Shown here: positions 56,184-64,000 of the stretch, one piece after another
How positions within the stretch are numbered: position 1 is the first letter of the stretch
Layout: every line of letters starts with the position of its first letter
NCBI GenBank assembly: GCA_026075535.2
Contig: AP026542.1
Span: forward strand, 3,534,001 to 3,598,000
Length of the DNA stretch: 64,000 nucleotides
Reading direction: 5' to 3'
DNA from: Tricholoma matsutake
Taxonomy: Eukaryota > Basidiomycota > Agaricomycetes > Agaricales > Tricholomataceae
Translations under genes and position numbers: made by a program
Notes under the pieces: generated by a model
Database searches by the model: none
Told to the model about the DNA's origin: nothing
Seen by the model: the letters and a program-made list of their open reading frames with translations, nothing else

Positions 56184-56486
56184 GATGGATGTGAGACGCT
56201 GTGTGGCGATTCTTTGTGAGCCATCAGGAATTACATAAGAGATGTCCCAAGCATGTGATAGAGGCAAGTCACGTTCATCATGAATTCTTGGGGCACGTGA
56301 TTAGGGCCTCTGTTCAAGGATATGAGCTTATGACCCGTGAAACTTTCTGTCTCTTAATGTGGGTTTGTGGTTGGAGCTAGTGACAAAATTGTCCAAATTG
56401 ATGTTGGTACTCTTGTATTCTAACAAGAGAGGGGAAATGGTTGGATTATTGGTGCAACCACCACTCTATAATTATAAACCCTGCTC
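56184..56486. other. No gene; spacer between two minus-strand relics
   Basis: Likely 5' flank of the F-box relic and 3' flank of the oxygenase-like relic. No motif recognised. Confidence 0.5.
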
Positions 56487-57343
56487 TTAGGAAAACTGGT
56501 TCCACTGTCCATAGTTGGTATGGGCACCCCATCCTCTTGGTTTATCCTTGAGTATGTCATAGCTAGGCTGTGGGAAGAAAAACACAGAACCGATACATCC
56601 AGGTGTGCAGGTATCATTGACAGGATCATGTGGCTCTGGATTACACTTGGCAACCTTGTGGAAGATCTCAGCAGAGCAAAAAATACAGGCATGACCAGGG
56701 TCATAGCTGGCAAGTAGCTTCAAAGGGATATATAGTTCCATATGAAATATACCAACATACCTGAACTTGGCATTCAACTGTGGAACCATCATTTCCCCCC
56801 TGATAAACCTTCCACAGGGGAATGATACAGTGGGACTTCTGTTGTTGGGTGTCAATATGGATAAGTCCATCAAGCTTGTATATAATAGCACAACCAAGCC
56901 AAGAACCAGGATCATCTTCCAACCATACACCAGCATCAAATGCCTGCCAGTGTTCTTCATACTCCATTGGAAAGAGCTCCTTAAATATCATGGCTAACAC
57001 CAGAGCAACTGGCTGAGTGACTCTATACCAGCATCGGATGGCTCTTAGAGCAACCCCACTTCAGGTAAATTCTGAAGACAAAAAAAGTCCCTGTAATGTT
57101 TTGCATATGAGCCCCAGGTACTAAAGAGAGGGAATGTAACATTAATTTTTCAGGCTGAGCCTGCTGAATCCACCCTTGTACTAGGTGGAGAACACCTCTC
57201 CACTCCTTGCCATAAAAAGTGGCAGAGTCTACTTCTGTTTGCACCTGATATTGTGTCAGACAGGAATCCATGCTGCCTTCTGTTGCAGTTTGGTACCGCT
57301 GGTCCTTCTGGTCAAGCTGTGGATGCACTGCAAAGCAGAGCAT
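56487..57343 (-). pseudogene. 2OG-Fe(II) oxygenase-like family relic
   Basis: Upstream exon part (57343-57023) includes SATFYGKEWRGVLHLVQGWI and HSLSLVPGAHMQNITGTFF. The next part (57000-56860) reads MIFKELFPMEYEEHWQAFDA, EDDPGSWLGCAIIYKLDG and LIHIDTQQQK, with the H-x-D pair expected of a 2OG oxygenase. The register then shifts by one near 56850 to TVSFPCGRFIRGEMMVPQLN, the G-x-[FY]-x-G-G-E-[LM]-x-x-P strand, where the second Gly is Arg here. An intron (GTATGT..TTGCCAG, about 56781-56731) joins to YDPGHACIFCSAEIFHKVAK, which has the distal His, then GCIGSVFFFPQPSYDILKDK. The order matches an uncharacterised Agaricomycete family. The frameshift and a TGA near 57379 upstream mark it as a pseudogene. 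Confidence 0.6.
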
Positions 57344-57552
57344 CTGTGTGGCCTCCTGGTAAAGAAGATCCCCCTGAATGGGTCATATTAGAGTCTGTTT
57401 CAAGGTGAAATTCCCACAAACTTGTTGTCCTTGTACCAAATCTTGCTTGGTGTGCTGGTCATATTGTGAGTGCAGGAGCTGGATAGGTGGTATAACCCAA
57501 GAAATGTATTGGGAAAGGTTACACATTATAAAAGTGAGAAAAGTCACCGTCC

Positions 57553-57618
57553 ATGTCATTTAGAGGAAGTAAAAGTCATAACAAGATTTCCGTAGATGAA
57601 CCTGTGGAAGGATCATTA
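57553..57618 (+). rRNA. Fragment of the 18S rRNA 3' end (pseudogene)
   Basis: Matches the conserved end of fungal 18S rDNA: GTCATTTAGAGGAAGTAAAA, then AACAAG.TTTCCGTAG.TGAAC and GGAAGGATCATTA. Four differences from the universal sequence are all G to A or C to T (GTCATAAC for GTCGTAAC, ACAAGATTT for ACAAGGTTT, GTAGATGAAC for GTAGGTGAAC, CTGTGG for CTGCGG). Only about 65 bases of 18S are present. Confidence 0.9.
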
Positions 57619-57850
57619 TTGAATAAAGCTTGGTTAGGTTGTTGCTGGCTCTTAGGGGCATGTGCATGCCTGATGCCAATCTTTTCACCACCTGTGTACC
57701 TTTTGTAGGCTTGGATAAATATGTCTCGAGGAAGCTTGGTTTGAGGACTTCCATGCTGCAAAAGCCAGGCTTTCCTTGTATTTTTCCAGCCTATGCATTT
57801 TATTATACACTCGGTATGTCTTGGAATGTTATTTGGTTGGCTTAATTGCC
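57619..57850 (+). other. ITS1 fragment continuing from the 18S remnant
   Basis: Contains ITS1-like text: GTTGTTGCTGGCTCTTAGGG, GCATGTGCATGCCTGATGCC, CACCTGTGTACCTTTTGTAG, and TTTTATTATACACTCGGTAT. No 5.8S start follows, so the fragment stops within or at the end of ITS1. The flanking DNA is unrelated to rDNA. The right boundary is uncertain. Confidence 0.8.
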
Positions 57851-58855
57851 TGTATTTCATTTGTAAATTAAAAGCAAGGTATTACTTTGTTTCATACACT
57901 GTCATGTACAATGCTTAAACCCTTTCTGTACTATGATGTGTCACACAACATTTGACACAGCTGATGATAGTTTCTTATCCATCAACCAGCCTGTGTGAGT
58001 GGCAGGGAGGCATGGCCCATGGGGGAGATCACACAGCATGACTGTAGAAAGTGCAGGAGTGACATCTTCCATTTTGATAGGATTATTATTATATTCAACA
58101 GTAGCCAATGTAGAATTGTGAATGAGGAAGGCAATAGCTAATGAGATCAAAATAGCTGCAAGGGAAACACAGCTGATGCAGAAGTCAAGCTATGAAAGGG
58201 ACAAATGTCACCCCCAGGAAGATTGTGTGCTGTGATGAGATGATGGGAAGATGCCTCAAATGCCTTACAGACTGAGTCCCAAATAGAAGCAATGCTGGGA
58301 GGACTCAAAATTTGAATGACCAATGTCTCACCCAGGAGAAGGATGTCTCATTGTCCATGAGGGCTTTCTGCCAGTAACAAAACAAAGCTTGGAGAAGAAA
58401 TGACTGATGCAAAATTGGATCATTCAGGTGACAGATGTCTCACCCAGGAGAGGGATGTCTTGTGAGGTGCCAGTGGTCAAGAGTTAAACTATTTGAATGC
58501 CAGCTGGGGTGTGCCAGGGTCATGAACCATACAGTTACAAAGATGGCTGAATGAACCCTAACCTCAGTTACTTATGCCATCCAGGAGAAGTTGTGTGGCA
58601 AGGCTAACCTCATTTCTGTTGGTGCCAGCCATTTATCCCCAGTTAAAATTGGCTTGGAGCTAGGGAAATCAAGAAGCAGCAATGACAGAAAGATTTATCA
58701 ATCACGATTGATGCAATTCTAAAATGGATGCACCTTGATCATCTCTGAAGTGGACCAGATACCCTTGCACTCTTTAAGAACTAGTTCTATTCTCTCATTC
58801 TGAATACTGTCTACCTCCACTGTAAGTATATTTTGTTGTCTGACTGTAACCTTAA
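57851..58855. other. No gene; degenerate repeats of TGTCTCACCCAGGAGA
   Basis: Three spaced copies of AATGTCTCACCCAGGAGAA-like text (about 58206, 58321 and 58432) suggest a decayed tandem unit of about 110 bp. No frame is recognised. Confidence 0.55.
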
Positions 58856-59197
58856 TGTTGGGATTTTATTCCATAAGGCTATGTAGCCTTATGGAATAAA
58901 ATCCCAGCATAAAGTAAGTCCTGTAACCAAGAGGTCAGGCATTCAATTACAGGTCAGGGCAAATAGAATGGGCTGATAAATTAATAACTGATTCCACTGT
59001 ACTCCTAAGACAGCAGGAGAATCATGGGAAATAGGGGAAAAAATTCCACTATGTAGCCTACCAGCCTGATAACAATGGTCATAGGAGAGCAAAAAATACC
59101 TGACTAATAAGGGACTAACCATCCTAATTGGGAGGGGACTTACTGTTGGGATTTTATTCTATAAGGCTACATAGCCTTATGGAATAAAATCCCAACA
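58856..59197. mobile_element. Miniature LTR retrotransposon (SMART/TRIM-like), 342 bp
   Basis: Two 54-bp direct repeats (58856-58909 and 59144-59197) start TGTTGGGATTTTATT and end AATAAAATCCCA(A/G)CA, with TG..CA ends. Each is itself a nearly perfect palindrome. The internal 234 bp ends with a purine-rich GGGAGGGGACTTAC, suitable as a polypurine tract, and begins near AGTCCTGTAACCAAGAGGTC. Flanks CTTAA (58851-58855) and CTTAG (59198-59202) form a 4/5 target duplication. There is no coding capacity. These are the hallmarks of SMART/TRIM elements. Confidence 0.75.
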
Positions 59198-59930
59198 CTT
59201 AGACAACAAATGCATCAGCTATGGTCAAAAACCATGCTCTCATTTGTTTCATTTCCATTTCTCCCTTCTGTTAAGAACTGATCCTGAGTAACAAGATGAG
59301 TGAAGTGTGAGTTCATATATACTGTTAAGAACTGATCCTGGAGTGCATGTCAGAATCCAGTCAGACCCTGCAGGTGTCAATAGCGGAAGGTTGTTGGGTT
59401 GTAGCAGATTCTGCAGAAGGGGAACAGAAAGGACTTGGCTTCAACTTATAAGAAGTTGCACCCTTCACCTCATCTGGTGTCCTAATTTCAAGATGAAGGT
59501 TTGGAGGTAGGAGCGGGTAGGTGCAGGAAGTGTGGGGAAGGAGTACAGAGGGACTTCAGTTAAGTTCAGATGAGACCAGAACTTTGGAGGGAGAACTAGA
59601 GGTTGAGTCAAATGAAGTTCAGACTCTTAGAGGATGGAGGTAGGAGTAGAATAAATTGGATTGGCAGGTTAAGTAGAATTGTGTCAAATCTTTATCGAGT
59701 CTTTGTCGATATACAAACTGAGGAATACAAGTCAAAACTAACTAGGCTTAAATACTGGGGTATGGAATCAGAGTGGAACATCTCAGTAACTGCAGCAGTG
59801 TCTCAACTGCGTAAATAAATTACTTAGTGAGGGCTGCACAGGAGTCTGTAGTCAAATTTGCAAAAGAGATGGCAGCCTTGAGAAGGCGGCCGGATGCGCA
59901 GCAGTGTGGGCAGTGCAAGGTGGCCAGGAA
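59198..59930. other. No gene; short direct repeat
   Basis: CTGTTAAGAACTGATCCTG occurs twice (about 59269 and 59324). No recognised frame. Confidence 0.5.
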
Positions 59931-60500
59931 CAAAAGTGGAAGGAGTCGGTGAATGTCAATCCACCTCACAAGCAGTTGCTTGTGAGGCTGGGGGCAGGTG
60001 GTGTGCTTTTTCATTGGTCCTCTCCCCAAGTTGTGGTTGTTGGTTGTTGGTTTGTTGTTGAGCACCTGTGATCCACCTTGCGAGCAGGGGCTTGTTGGCT
60101 TTGGTGTCCTGTTGTTGTCACCATAGTAGTCAGTACCTAAAAAGATTGTTAGCAGCAAATAATGAAACAAGATTTTAAACAAAATACTTACCAATGGCCC
60201 AAGAGATGTCAAACAATGTCTCTTGGGCCTTTTTTTTGTTTGCTTTGCCTCCTCCTCATTGTTTCCCCCTCATCTCCAGTCGTCTCGTCATTATGTTGTT
60301 CCATTTGGCCTGGTGTCAGCATTGCCCTTGTCTCGCCATTTTGAAGTGGCACCCATTCCCACCCATCCTCATGGTCTTCTTGTTGTCTGTCATTGTCATC
60401 TTGGTTGTCATCATAGAGGCAGGGAGGAGGGTGGTGGTGGTAGCAGTAGTGGTGGTTGTGGTAGTGTACTGGTAGGTTGTGGTTGACACGTCTCATTTAC
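59931..60500 (-). other. Palindrome/hairpin module with a canonical intron
   Basis: On the minus strand an acidic, Gln/Asp-rich frame (NDNDRQQEDHEDGWEWVPLQ and KQKKGPRDIV) leads to a hairpin with arms GGCCCAAGAGA/TCTCTTGGGCC at 60193-60230, then TTGGTAAGTATTTTG. The intron ends TGCTGCTAACA...TTTTTAG at about 60135. The next exon reads GTDYYGDNNRTPKPTSPCSQ and carries two AGCAGTTGCT palindromes: a perfect one at 59964-59987 (arms CCTCACAAGCA) and a decayed one near 60078. A TGA falls inside the hairpin loop. No known domain; it may be a lineage-specific gene or a mobile module. Confidence 0.5.
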
Positions 60501-60745
60501 TTACACAAACATGTCACAACATAGTGAATATATATAAGTGGCATTCCTTCATTGCCTCTCAGCTGGGCTCTGGCCCCCTTTTTAGTACTTACCATACATA
60601 GTAGATAATAGTATAGTAATTAACTTATAAATGTATCCCTGTGTCCCACAATCAATATGGTGATGCTGCCTGTAATTGTATTCTGCTGCAGCAGCCAAAC
60701 ATTCCGCACCTATGGCAGTGGGTTGGGTGTGGGTCCATGGGTACC
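60501..60745. other. No gene; left flank of the LTR element at 60746
   Basis: AT-rich spacer with no recognised signal. Confidence 0.5.
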
Positions 60746-60930
60746 TGTAGTGATCCTGGCCCCCCAGGCTGGACTATTTGTATCTATTATATTACAATGC
60801 TGCTGGTTCCTATAAAAACCAGTGGATTACTAATTAGTTAGTAAGCTTAAACTGTTCACCCCCCATAATATATGTTAGTCGTGTCATTGTGGATCCGTGA
60901 ACTAAGCTGCCTCTCCCCCAACTCACTACA
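60746..60930 (+). repeat. Left LTR of the 3.0-kb element
   Basis: 185 bp. TATAAAAA sits in the loop of a CTGGTT...AACCAG hairpin. Compared with the right copy the stem has lost two CpGs (GCTGCTGG and CCAGTGG versus GCCGCTGG and CCAGCGG). Confidence 0.88.
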
Positions 60931-60968
60931 CTTTTTTTGCCACTAAAAGTCATATATTCTTACTTGTC

Positions 60969-61844
60969 ATGTCTTACTCTGATCATTATCACCCCATCAA
61001 CATCGACCCTGAAAAACCCCGCTGGCACCATCCCAGCAATGCACGGAAGCGATCTGACGCCCTATGGGTGCCCAATAATCCTTTGTCAAGCCTATTGTGC
61101 CCAAAACCCCTGAAACGAGAGCAAAAGGTGTCCCTGCACCATGCCACATCACGACCTTGCCCAGTGCTAGGCCATGAAAACATGGAATTTACATCAGTCG
61201 GTCATATGACCGAATCTCCTTACAATGCCTACAAGCCTTGTATTCTACCTAGTACTGATGAGGAACTCATTGCTGAGTTTGTTCAAGCAATGAGTGAGTT
61301 AGCTAGTCATTACAGGAAATTGACTAGCTATGACTCTCGACAACATGATCGAGAGGTGAGAGCCCTCGCAAACTGTTTTACCAAACAGGTTGCAGCCCGA
61401 GCTGAGGTTATGGCCAGCCCATCCCCATTGCTCATTGAAAAACAAGCATACAGCAAACCTGTTGGGCATGCCCCCCAGTTACCTCGATGTTATGAGCAAG
61501 GAGATGAACACCATGTTAAGACATCAACAAACCTCATTGTAGAACGAGAGGACGGCATCAAACATGCCATTGGAAAATCCATTCCACCCTGGGCTCAGTG
61601 TGAGACTCAGGGTACCACTCGACAGACAACATGTATCAGTGTTGCTCAACATACCCTGCAGTGCCTGGATGACAGACACCACATCAAGGTCCCTAGATTG
61701 AACGCCTCGCCTGTTGGACGAGGTGGAATGGGAGACTTGCTGATTTTGAAGGAGAAACGAGACCCAGAGCTCATTGTTGTTGAGGAAAGGGAGCCACATT
61801 CGGAAAACCGAGACACAGTGATGAACTCGATGCAGTCGCATTGA
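60969..61844 (+). CDS. Unrecognised 291-residue ORF in the LTR-flanked element
   Basis: Longest intact frame of the element, starting MSYSDHYHPINIDPEKPRWH shortly after the left LTR. It is hydrophilic and rich in His, Pro and Arg. A central helical segment (EELIAEFVQAMSELASHYRK, then VRALANCFTKQVAARAEVMA) might be a capsid-like or coiled region, but there is no zinc knuckle and no catalytic motif. It is followed in the same region by decayed repeats. It could be a highly diverged gag or captured cargo; neither is proved. Confidence 0.5.
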   Translation: MSYSDHYHPINIDPEKPRWHHPSNARKRSDALWVPNNPLSSLLCPKPLKREQKVSLHHATSRPCPVLGHENMEFTSVGHMTESPYNAYKPCILPSTDEELIAEFVQAMSELASHYRKLTSYDSRQHDREVRALANCFTKQVAARAEVMASPSPLLIEKQAYSKPVGHAPQLPRCYEQGDEHHVKTSTNLIVEREDGIKHAIGKSIPPWAQCETQGTTRQTTCISVAQHTLQCLDDRHHIKVPRLNASPVGRGGMGDLLILKEKRDPELIVVEEREPHSENRDTVMNSMQSH

Positions 61845-61880
61845 GTACCAGACCTGAGGAACAATGACCTACGTTGTTCA

Positions 61881-62948
61881 ATGAACAAAGATGTCAGTAA
61901 ACAACGAGTGGTGCCTATGGCACCACCCCCTGCAGTTTCAATGAGACCCTCACCTTGTTGCCCACCACCTACATGCTCAAAAACACATCTCGATTCCCCG
62001 TACAACCCCCAAGTGGCTGTATCATCATTCCACCCACAATTCCACCAGCAATTGCATAATGAAAACCTATATGGACCCTCAGTGGCCATATCGTCGATCC
62101 ATCCATGATTCGCCATGGAATCACATAGTTGCCGTCGTCCTCTTGATGACGCCGGTCCTTGCCAGAACAACAAAGTATACTGTTCTGCAAATGAAGGCAT
62201 CAGCAAATGATGAGTGGTGCCTATGGCACCACCCCCCACAGTTTCCACAAGGGACTCACCTTATTCCCAGCAACCTACATGTTTTAGAACACATTTTGAA
62301 CCTCACTATGGCCCCCAATTGGCCGTATCGTCATCCCACCCACAATTCTGGGAGGAATTGTGTATTTGTCGTCTTGATGGCATCAAGGTGGGACTGAACA
62401 ACAGTAGACGTTGTTCTGTAAGTGAAAACATTGGTGAATGTTGGGCAGTGCACCCAGCACTGCCCCCAACTATACAGGTGATGAACTCACCTGTATTCCA
62501 AGTTCTAACACATCCCCACACGCATTATGAATCCTCTTACGGGCCCCAAGTGGCTGTAAAGTCAATCCACCTGCAATTCCACAAGGATTTGCCTTGCCAG
62601 TGTCTAGACAACGCCAGGCTTCCCCAAAACAACAAAGAAAAATGTTGTGCTGTAAGTGAAAACATCAGTAAACGACGAGTGGTGCCTACAGCACCACCCC
62701 CTGCAGCTAAAGTGGACTACATACCTCATTTCCAGCCACCTACACATTCTAAAATGTGTATCGAACCTCAATACAGCCCACAAATGGCCGTATCCCCAAA
62801 CCTCCCATGTTTCTGTCGACGAACACAGGATTGTATTGTTGAGGTGTTAAGACGGTGTCAGCATGATGCTGTATGCATGAAATGTTCGCTTGCAAACGTT
62901 GTATCTAAAACAAAGTCAAAATCTTTGTTAGTAGGGCAACTGGACTGA
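61881..62948 (+). repeat. Four degenerate coding repeats of about 230-310 bp
   Basis: Units near 61881, 62185, 62405 and 62650 each contain AACAACAAAG..., a GTAAGTGAAAACATCAG-like string, CGAGTGGTGCCTA-GGCACCACC, CC-CA-CCTACA and CCCAAGTGGC(C/T)GTA. In the best frame the unit reads SENISKRRVVPTAPPPA with Cys pairs (CFCRRTQDC, later CMKC). Frames are broken between units. The region probably was one repetitive protein continuing the upstream ORF. Confidence 0.6.
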
Positions 62949-62959
62949 GGCAAATTGCC

Positions 62960-63564
62960 ATACTCACCTGGTATGGTCACCACTCCTTCCCACAGTGACG
63001 GGAGGCCAGAATGACTTTGCGAGAGACTTGGGGTGCACTACACCTCGAGAAAGAACAGTGCATGATGTACTTGTTGTCCACGTTATGGATTGAGCAAAAC
63101 TTGACGGTTACCCGTCAAGTTGAAATGTGTGACTTGTGTCATGTGTCACATCACCAAATGCGTCCAACACATGTATCCGACATAGTTCCAATGAACTATT
63201 TGCTTTTTCTTCTGGTAGTTCTTGGGGCTAGGATGCCCCAATCGTGCCCACTACCTGCAGGGTCAAGTAGTCTTTCCCATGCTGATTTCCTGGGTGTCAC
63301 TCAGCTTTTATCTTTTCCCTATCAATCACTTGTCAGTTCCCACTTGCCGGGTCAAGTGGTTATCCTCTTGCTGAGTTTCTCGGAGGTTACTCAGCCTTTC
63401 CCTTCCAAGTCCTGTGTGATTTCCACTGGCCAGGCCTGGTGGTTATCCCTTTCTGAGTTTCCAGTGTGTTACTCAGTCTCAATCTCCATTTCCTCATGCA
63501 TCCATGCTCGAGGTCTTCTTCCTATTTGTTAGCTTCACCCAGGGATGAAGCTAAAGTGGGAGAG
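62960..63564. repeat. Repeat-rich 3' part of the LTR-flanked element
   Basis: Contains a hairpin ACTTGACGG-TTA-CCGTCAAGT (63099-63120). Three diverged units of about 85-95 bp share CCCACTTGCCGGGTCAAGTG, CTGAGTTT and TACTCAGCCTTTCCCTT (63240-63500). The polypurine-like tract ends at 63564. Confidence 0.65.
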
Positions 63565-63749
63565 TGTAGTGATCCTGGCCCCCCCAGGCTGGACTATTTG
63601 TATCTATTATATTACAATGCCGCTGGTTCCTATAAAAACCAGCGGATTACTAATTAGTTAGTAAGCTTAAACTGTTCACCCCCCATAATATACATTAGTC
63701 GTGCATTGTGGATCCATGAACTAAGCTGCCTCTCCCCCAACTCACTACA
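63565..63749 (+). repeat. Right LTR of the 3.0-kb element
   Basis: 185 bp with TGTAGTG/CACTACA ends. The perfect CCGCTGGTT/AACCAGCGG hairpin at 63620-63645 has the TATAAAAA box in its loop. Near-identity with the left copy indicates a fairly recent insertion. Confidence 0.88.
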
Positions 63750-64000
63750 TAATTGTATACAATACTAAAAAGAGAAAACCCCACCCCCACGCAAAACATG
63801 GGGGAGGGGGTTGTGATGTGGGTGTCATCACCCTATTGTTGTTGTAGTCCCGTCGTGTCCTCCCCATCCTCCCTGCTGTCCTGTTGGCCCCACTGGCACA
63901 TTTTTGTCATCGTTGTTCCCCTCCTCTTCCCACTGTTGTGGTGGGTGCCTCTCCATCCTCATCCTTGTGCCTGTCATCTGGCCCTCCCCATTCTCATCTG
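63750..64000. repeat. Start of another hairpin module, cut by the window end
   Basis: A hairpin of the CCCCACCCCCACGCA...TGGGGGAGGGG type lies at 63781-63813. GT/CT-rich text (CATTGTTGTTGT and similar) follows, like the plus strand of the modules at 19340-20050 and 63750 onward. No ORF is assigned. Confidence 0.5.

Larger units (their letters stand above)
60746..63749 (+). mobile_element. LTR-flanked element of 3.0 kb without reverse transcriptase
   Basis: Two 185-bp direct repeats (60746-60930 and 63565-63749) start TGTAGTG and end CACTACA (7-bp inverted ends). They are nearly identical and contain a TATAAAAA box. A purine-rich GAAGCTAAAGTGGGAGAG precedes the right copy. The interior has no gag, protease, RT or integrase motif, only a 291-codon unrecognised ORF and a degenerate tandem-repeat region. 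No target duplication is found (flanks GTACC and TAATT). It resembles a large non-autonomous LTR element that must be mobilised in trans. Confidence 0.8.

Noticed and set aside
57553..57850. Functional rDNA unit
   Set aside because: Only the last 65 bases of 18S plus ITS1 are present, with substitutions at universally conserved positions and no 5.8S.
1..64000. A gene cluster for secondary metabolism, defence or another multi-gene system
   Set aside because: No intact enzyme set or co-oriented intact genes were found; apart from transposon ORFs every recognised gene is broken or doubtful.

Overview
The window looks like a transposon-dense, gene-poor nuclear segment of an Agaricomycete (mushroom-forming basidiomycete). 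The support is: short spliceosomal introns with GTAAGT/GTATGT donors and CTAAC-like branch sites; decayed members of families typical of Agaricomycetes (F-box/LRR proteins, JmjC-like cupins, a 2OG-Fe(II) oxygenase-like family, Spt5-like KOW proteins); chromodomain Ty3/gypsy retrotransposons; and a stray 18S-ITS1 fragment carrying the conserved 3' end of fungal 18S rDNA. The species cannot be named without a search; the ITS1 remnant is the best handle.

Layout. 1-6850: repeat modules with palindromes and hairpins, a tRNA-derived SINE, and a decayed Spt5-like gene. 6853-7597: a solo LTR with an AGAGG target duplication. 7600-18080: gene relics (JmjC-like, conserved unknowns), two near-identical 490-bp hAT MITEs with 8-bp target duplications, and scattered copies of one dispersed repeat. 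18091-22990: a 4.9-kb hAT-like element (TSD GAGCTGAT) with a second hAT-like element nested in it (19011-21045, TSD CTCTCAAA). 23000-36600: gene relics, a long-TIR MITE, minisatellites (one folded into a large inverted repeat), a second SINE copy and AT-rich DNA. 37005-44534: chromovirus A, complete with LTRs and TSD GAGAG. 47313-54332: related chromovirus B on the other strand, TSD CATAG, whose upstream LTR is a chimeric fold-back. 54500-57400: a decayed F-box gene and a decayed 2OG-oxygenase-like gene, both on the minus strand. 57553-57850: the rDNA fragment. 58856-59197: a miniature LTR element with 54-bp palindromic LTRs. 60746-63749: an LTR-flanked element without reverse transcriptase that carries a repetitive, unrecognised ORF.

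How it fits together. Nearly everything is mobile or broken. Where chromoviruses A and B can be compared codon by codon, most in-frame stops are TGA in one copy where the other has CGA, and the same kind of change marks the F-box gene and the rDNA fragment. That points to CpG deamination (methylation- or RIP-like) acting across the region. The structures most worth a second look are: a tandem array of about seven hairpins with different stems but a common AARYC five-base loop in the chromovirus LTR leader; a predicted Tf1-like self-priming site; a chimeric fold-back LTR; a zinc-knuckle 3' ORF present in only one of the two chromoviruses; and a dispersed palindrome family whose stems covary around an invariant AGCAGTTGCT core.
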